From assembly GCA_022414725.1 (NCBI GenBank), contig CM039464.1, positions 16,126,854 to 16,190,853 on the forward strand: DNA of 64,000 nucleotides, given 5' to 3'. The stretch's first letter is position 1; every line of letters begins with the position of its first letter. Origin of the DNA: Microglena sp. YARC (lineage: Eukaryota > Chlorophyta > Chlorophyceae > Chlamydomonadales > Chlamydomonadaceae). The notes below the pieces were generated by a model that was given only the letters and a program-made list of their open reading frames with translations, had not been told where the DNA came from and did no database searches. Of the stretch, positions 58,945 through 64,000 are shown piece by piece. The position numbers and the translations under genes are program-made.

Positions 58945-59405
58945 CAGAGGCAGGGGCATGTGTGTGGTGTGTGGTGTGTGGTGATTGCTGGGGGCAAGAT
59001 AGAGGAACAGGAATGTTGGTAGTGGTGGTTGTAGTGTCAGTGTTGGTGGCTGTATGTCGTATGCAGAGGCAGGGGCAGGGGCATGTGTGTGGTGTGTGGT
59101 GATTGCGGATTGTTGGGGACAAGGTAGAGGAACATGATTGTTGGTAACGGCGGTTGTAGTGTTGGTGGCGGTGTTGGTGGCAGTAGGTCCTTTGGGTGTA
59201 AGCTCTTTCGAGTAGCTGCCAGGCGTTGCCAAAGGCTTTCAGCACTCCAGCCGGGCTGCAGAGGCAGAGGCAGGGGCATGTGTGTGGTGATTGTGGATTG
59301 CGGGGGGCAAGGTAGAGGAACAGGAGGTTTGGTAGTGGTGGTTGTAGTGTTGTTGTTGGTGGTGGTGTCGGTATGTCTAAGGTGTACAGCAGAGTACAGG
59401 TAACT
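58945..59405. repeat. Acceptor-side array of exon 3 (2-3 units)
   Basis: A near-complete minus-strand copy of the exon start lies at about 59195-59260 (PAGVLKAFGNAWQLLERAYT after CTGCAG); a short copy lies near 59060. GTGTGTGGTG and GGTTGTAGTG repeats fill the rest. Confidence 0.82.
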
Positions 59406-59469
59406 ACCACACACATTCACACACACCAGTGGGGTGTTCTGAACTTATGATCTAGTGTGGCACTGGTGT

Positions 59470-60558
59470 AATTACCTCCCCCCCCCCCCCCCCCTCCCAG
59501 ACACACACACACAGGCCATCCCATTCCCCATCTGAATTGTGACTCTTTTTGGGAGAGAGGAAGGCATCGCCATCATGAAAGCGCCAAGGAGAGCTCCCCT
59601 CCCTCCCCCCCCCCCCCCCCCCCCACACACACACACAGACCATCCCATCCCCCATCTGAATTGTGACTCTTTTGCGAGAGAGGAGGACATCACCATCATG
59701 AAAGCACCAAGGAGGGCTCCCCTCCCCCACCCCCCACCCCCACCCCCCAAATCCCCCACACCCACCCCCCATCCCAAAGCGTACCTCAACTCAAGCACCA
59801 AGGAGAGCTCCCCCCCCCCCAACTCCCCACACACACACCCACCATCCCAAAGCGTACCACAACTCAAGCACCAAGGAGGGCTCCCCTCCTCCCCCCCCTC
59901 CTCCCCCCCTCCCTCCCCCCACACCCGACATCCCAAAGCGTACCTCAACTCAAGCACCAAGGAGGGCTCCCCCCCCCCACCCCCCCCCACCCCCCACACA
60001 CACCATCCCAAAGCGTACTCAACTCAAGCACCAAGGATCGCTCCCCCCCCTCCCCCCACACACACCCACCATCCCAAAGCGTACCTCAACTCAAGCACCA
60101 AGGATCGCTCCCCCCCTCCCCCACACACCCACCATCCCAAAGCGTACCTCAACTCAAGCACCAAGGATCGCTCCCCACTCCCCCCACACCCACCATCCCA
60201 AAGCGTACCTCAACTCAAGCACCAAGGATCACTCCCTCCCTCCCCCGACACACACACACCATCCCAAAGCGTACCTCAACTCAAGCACCAAGGATCGCTC
60301 CCCCACTCCCCCACAACCACCATCCAAAGCGTACCTCAACTCAAGCACCAAGGATCGCTCCCCCCTCCCCCCACACACACCCACCATCCCAAAGCGTACC
60401 TCAACTCAAGCACCAAGGATCGCTCCCCCCCCCTCCCCCCACACCCACCCACCATCCAAAGCGTACCTCAACTCAAGCACCAAGGATCGCTCCCCCCCTC
60501 CCTCCACACCACCCACCATCCCAAAGCGTACCTCAACTCAAGCACCAAAGATCCCTCC

Positions 60559-60606
<48 letters not shown>

Positions 60607-61740
60607 GAGACCACCAAATCCCCCATCTGAATTGTGACTCTTTTTGCGAGAGAGGAGGACATCGCCATCAATGAAAGCACCAAGGAGGGCTCCCCTCCCT
60701 CCCCCCCCCCCCCCCCCTCCACACCCACCATCCCAAAGCGTACCTCAACTCAAGCACCAAGGATCGCTCCCCCCCCTCCCCCCCACACACCCACCATCCC
60801 AAATCGTACCTCAACTCAAGCACCAAGGATCCTCCCCCCCCCCACACACACACACACACACTCACAGAGACCATCCCATCCCCAATCTGAATTATGACTC
60901 TTTTGCGAGAGAGGAGGACATCGCCATCATGAAAGCACCAAGGAGGGCTCCCCTCCCTCCCCCCCCCCCCCTCCACACCCACCATCCCAAAGCGTACCTC
61001 AACTCAAGCACCAAGGATCGCTCCCCCACCTCCCCCCACACCCACCCACCATCCCAAAGCGTACCTCAACTCAAGCACCAAGGATCCTCCCCCCCACACA
61101 CACACACACACTCACAGAGACCATCCCATCCCCCATCTGAATTGTGACTCTTTTGCGAGAGAGGAGGACATCGCCATCATGAAAGCACCAAGGGGGGCTC
61201 CCCTCCCCCGCCCCCCCCCCCCCCCTCCACACCCACCATCCAAAGCGTACCTCAACTCAAGCACCAAGGATCGCTCCCCCCACCTCCCCCACACCCACCA
61301 CCATCCCAAAGCGTACCTCAACTCAAGCACCAAGGATCCTCCCCCCCCACACACACACACACTCACAGAGACCATCCCATCCCCCATCTGAATTGTGACT
61401 CTTCTTTGCGAGAGAGGAGGACATCGCCATCATGAAAGCACCAAGGGGGGCTCCCCTCCTCCCCCCCCCCCCCCCCCCCCCCTCCACACCCACCATCCCA
61501 AAGCGTACCTCAACTCAAGCACCAAGGATCGCTCCCCCACCACACCACCCACCATCCCAAAGCGTACTCAACTCAAGCACCAAGGATCCCCCCCCCCCAC
61601 ACACACACACACTCACAGAGACCATCCCATCCCCCATCTGAGTTGTGACTCTTTGCGAGAGAGGAGGACATCGCCATCATGAAGCACCAAGGAGGGCTCC
61701 CCCCCCCCCCCCCCTCCACACCCACCATCCCAAAGCGTAC
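59470..61740. repeat. Donor-side array of exon 2 (about 21 units of two types)
   Basis: Type 1 (minus strand) is GATCCTTGGTGCTTGAGTTGAG followed by the GTACGCTTTGGGATGG donor region, about 60-70 bp; its GAGTTGAG plus donor is the end of exon 2. Type 2 carries GGTGCTTTCATGATGGCGAT, GTCCTCCTCTCTCGCAAAAG and CACAATTCAGATGGGGGAT and recurs six or seven times. Poly-C/G and CA tracts lie between. Confidence 0.88.
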
Positions 61741-61862
61741 CTCAACTCATCTACCAGCTTCTGGATTTGAGGGCTGGGATCCTTCTTTTGATCAGGGTCA
61801 CTTTTCAAAAGCTTGTCTATTGTTTTGCAAGCATCTTCCAGAGACATTGCTAGGGGAGCCAT
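61741..61862 (-). CDS. Metalloprotease-like exon 2
   Basis: The acceptor is TCTCCCCCACCAG and the donor TTGAG before GTACGC; 40 codons plus two bases. MAPLAMSLEDACKTIDKLLK and SDPDQKKDPSPQIQKLVDEL form a charged helical segment. It begins with ATG in phase 0, so it could also serve as an alternative first coding exon without the transit-like peptide of exon 1. Confidence 0.83.
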
Positions 61863-62060
61863 CTGGTGGGGGAGATGATGTAGGTGTCATAAATATAAAG
61901 GTGTTATATATATAAGGTGTAAGGTGTCATAAATGTATGTAAAGTGTAAGGTGCCATAAATATATGTAAGCTTAAGGTGCCATAAATATAGAGGTGTTAC
62001 ATATATATGTGTAATGTATAGGTGTCATATATATCATAATATATTATTTATCAAATTACG
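61863..62060. repeat. AAGGTGTCATAAATATA repeats on the acceptor side of exon 2
   Basis: Five or six AT-rich units of about 35 bp (TAAGGTGCCATAAATATA and variants). They do not include exon sequence. Confidence 0.7.
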
Positions 62061-62411
62061 AAGCCAAGGGTACAAACAAGGCGCGTCGCAAGCGACATGG
62101 AACATTGGCGTTGTGTAACGGAAAAGGCCGAAGCCAGGGTTTACGATTTTGTTAGGGCCAGAGTTACAAACAAACAATCGGACAAAGGGGCAGGATCCCC
62201 CTGAGGGGGAGGGCTCTGCCAAAAAAACAAAAAGCAAACAAAAGTGTCAGCACATACTGGAGTTAAGTTTCAGCGCAGGCGTACGGGCTGGCCCCCTTAA
62301 CCTCACGCCGTGTCAAAAGGAATAACATGTATCTATTTATTTGTCAGCACTGCTTCCATTCGTGTATCACACAATACGGGTTTCAATTAGCCTTGGCGTG
62401 AAGGCAGGATA
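62061..62411. other. Intron middle with dispersed repeats
   Basis: Contains GCGTCGCAAGCGACATGGAA (compare GCAGCAAGCGACGCGGAAAA near 58275), the GGGGGAGGGCTCTGCC segment, and the third copy of the CAACCTCACGCC-type repeat at 62270-62345. Confidence 0.45.
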
Positions 62412-62520
62412 TTGAAATTACATTTCATTGCCATAGACAGGCCATGGTTGACCGAAGACAAGCCCGCTCCACAACATTGGGGGGGTCTTCCAACCATCCT
62501 CAAAATCACAGGGCACAAGC
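62412..62520 (-). mobile_element. Short LINE-like 3' end, inverted copy
   Basis: The reverse complement of the block at 8872-8975 (ATTGCCATAGACAGGCCATG, CCGAAGACAAGCCCGCTCCA, GTCTTCCAACCATCCTCAAA). Confidence 0.6.
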
Positions 62521-62523
62521 AAT

Positions 62524-62760
62524 ATATGGATGGATGGATGGATGGATGGATGTGGGTGCATGGGTGCGTGGGTGTGTGGGTGGGTGCCTTGGTGGGTGGG
62601 TGCCTTGGTGGGTGCGGTGCAATGGGTGGGTGCATGGCTGGGTGGGTGGGTGGGTGTGAGGATGCATGGGTGGGTGCATGGGTGGGTGGGTGGTGGTTGG
62701 GTGCATGGGTGGATGGGTGGTTGGGTGTTTGGGTGCATGGGTGGTTGGGTGGGTGGGAGG
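62524..62760. repeat. (GGGTGGGTGCAT)n minisatellite
   Basis: GGATG, GGGTGGGTGCAT and GGTTGGGTG units in the first intron of the metalloprotease-like gene. Confidence 0.9.
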
Positions 62761-63013
62761 GATACTCCGCCTACTACCAATCCCCCCCCACACACACACA
62801 CCTCAATGCCATCACACCCACTTCCCCACTCATATTTCCAACTCCCCCCACCACAACCCTTCACAACCCCTAACTCCCCTCCACCCACCCCACCACCCAC
62901 CCCTCCACCACCACCACCACCACCACACACATCACCACCCAAGCCCCATGCACACCTCCCTCAACACCTATTCCCACCTCCACCCACCCCCACTGTTCCA
63001 TGCACAAACTCAC

Positions 63014-63175
63014 CTTCGCCTCGGAATCGACGGAACACGCCAACTTCGGTTTGATTGTCCCCAAGGAGACGGGTGCGGGGAACCGCATGGGGCGAAGGGT
63101 GCTTCGACTAATGCCGCTTGTTGCTGTTCCCATGGATGGGAAGGAGCCCAATGTGCGATGCAACCGTTGCAGCAT
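63014..63175 (-). CDS. Metalloprotease-like exon 1 with transit-like peptide and start codon
   Basis: The 54 codons start MLQRLHRTLGSFPSMGTATS and end with CSVDSEAK at the donor AAG before GTGAGT (phase 0). The first ~45 residues are rich in Ser, Arg, Thr and Pro with almost no acidic residues, as in plastid transit peptides; a mitochondrial presequence is the alternative. The start is the first ATG of the open frame; it is not confirmed by a promoter. Confidence 0.75.
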
Positions 63176-63540
63176 GTTGTGAACGGTGATGAATAGGAGG
63201 ATTTGTAACGATGTATCTGTCAGCTAACGGTGTTGTACCAGTGGGCCAACGGCAGTGTATCGGCAGTGTATCGGTTGTGTATCGGTAAGCTAACGGTGGT
63301 GTAGCAGCGAGCCAACGGTGGTGTGTGCGTAGGATGAAAGTATGAGACGGGGGATTCTCGCAATGCTCCTGTAGCGAGGGGGCAAGCGATGAATGGGTGG
63401 GATAGGATTTGCTTGTAGGTTAGCTGGGAGGATGAGGAGGATAGATGTTCGATGGTATGGGTCGGTAAGTATCGGTCTGGTCAACTGGTCGGTAAATGGG
63501 TAGGAGGAAAGCGAGGTATAGATAGAGAACGAAAAAAACA
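63176..63540 (-). promoter_or_regulatory. Upstream region of the metalloprotease-like gene
   Basis: Holds short direct repeats (GTGTATCGGCAGTGTATCGG, GCTAACGGTG, GCCAACGGTGG). No clear TATA box or other motif was identified; assignment as promoter/5' UTR rests only on position. Confidence 0.3.
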
Positions 63541-64000
63541 ATGCCAGCTGACTCAGCTTGATCTGGTGGTGGTCACGTCGGGGTCTAGTAAGCACCAGGG
63601 GATCTGATAAGCAGCTGGTGAGGACTGACTTCAGGACGCCAATCGGCGGTTGGTACGGTTGGCATCAGGTTGGGCATGGTCCGTTTGTCGAGTGGGTCCG
63701 TTGGGTTGGGTAGCTGGTACAATTAGCTGTCGTGCATGGGTTCATCATTCTTCATCCAAACTACAACGACCAACTCCACCTGACCGGCCCCCCTCTGCAT
63801 TGCTTCCTAACGTCACGCCGATTTTGCGTTCTGCTTTATTTCTTGAATACTCCACACAGCGGCGCCCGCAACCCCCCGCCCCCCACACCCATCTCCCCAC
63901 CTACCCCCCCCCCCCCCCCCCCCCAACACACACACACACACTCTCTCTCCATCCTCATAAAGAGGCCTAATAGCACGTATAGGCAACTGCCTATCACAAA
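63541..64000. other. Right edge, nothing recognised
   Basis: Non-repetitive sequence to about 63860, then poly-C and CA tracts. The frame 63650-63970 ends in low-complexity Pro-rich sequence and is not supported. Confidence 0.4.

Larger units (their letters stand above)
47816..63175 (-). other. Gene span: VIR3-like HEAGH metalloprotease-related protein (five exons, C-terminus missing)
   Basis: Five exons join with consistent phases (63014-63175, 61741-61862, 58821-58935, 54918-55061, 47816-47988) into about 238 codons. The order is: basic Ser/Arg-rich N-terminus (plastid transit-like), SLEDACKTIDKLLKSDPD, VLKAFGNARQLPKRVYTLDE, one membrane-type helix (QVLATMFGITFLFVV), and HEAGHFLIAYLVGIMPRAYT. 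This is the plan I recall for plant chloroplast FtsH-related proteins of the VIR3 type (Arabidopsis At1g56180 and At5g27290); HExxH binds zinc. The C-terminal ~120 residues expected for the family are not found and may lie in the gap. Confidence 0.82.

Overview
The window is eukaryotic nuclear DNA, most likely from a chlorophyte green alga. The reasons are: genes split into short exons by kilobase-scale introns with GT..AG borders, proteins that resemble plant and volvocalean families, hAT-type MITEs, and LINE 3' ends with pentanucleotide tails. A Dunaliella-like volvocalean is a guess, not something the sequence proves. There is no bacterial or viral gene organisation. A 1,000-base run of N (36193-37192) is an assembly gap.

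Most long open frames here are translated repeats. Behind them I can reassemble parts of three split genes by matching splice sites, intron phase and protein family. (1) The 3' end of a LanC-like (lanthionine synthetase C-like) gene lies on the + strand, with exons at 1526-1697 and 4830-4936; its N-terminal exons lie upstream of the window. (2) A BTB/POZ-domain gene lies on the + strand, with exons at 10359-10474, 17633-17982, 21614-21761, 24025-24114 and 26701-26790; it is incomplete at both ends and has one in-frame TAG. (3) A probably plastid-targeted, VIR3-like HEAGH zinc-metalloprotease-related gene lies on the - strand, with exons at 63014-63175, 61741-61862, 58821-58935, 54918-55061 and 47816-47988; its C-terminal half is missing, perhaps in the gap. 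Genes 2 and 3 converge on a degenerate region at about 32-36 kb.

The most striking property is a repeated intron plan. Nearly every exon is bracketed by tandem arrays built from its own edges. On the acceptor side the unit carries the 3' splice site plus the start of the exon. On the donor side it carries the end of the exon plus the 5' splice site. So introns read as donor-derived array, middle section, acceptor-derived array. The middle sections hold transposons and minisatellites: a 90-bp minisatellite of about 52 copies (11.59-16.29 kb), hexamer and GGTTGGA-type tracts, and nested MITE and LINE insertions. Very large arrays with units of about 154 bp (48.0-54.4 kb), 88 bp (37.2-46.1 kb) and 115 bp (33.4-36.2 kb) fill most of the right half.

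Mobile elements include five copies of a CAGGGTA-ended hAT MITE (four with 8-bp target duplications), a second TAGGG-ended MITE family, at least three 3' ends of one LINE, a second short LINE-tail family, a 1-kb foldback palindrome and an 82-nt hairpin.
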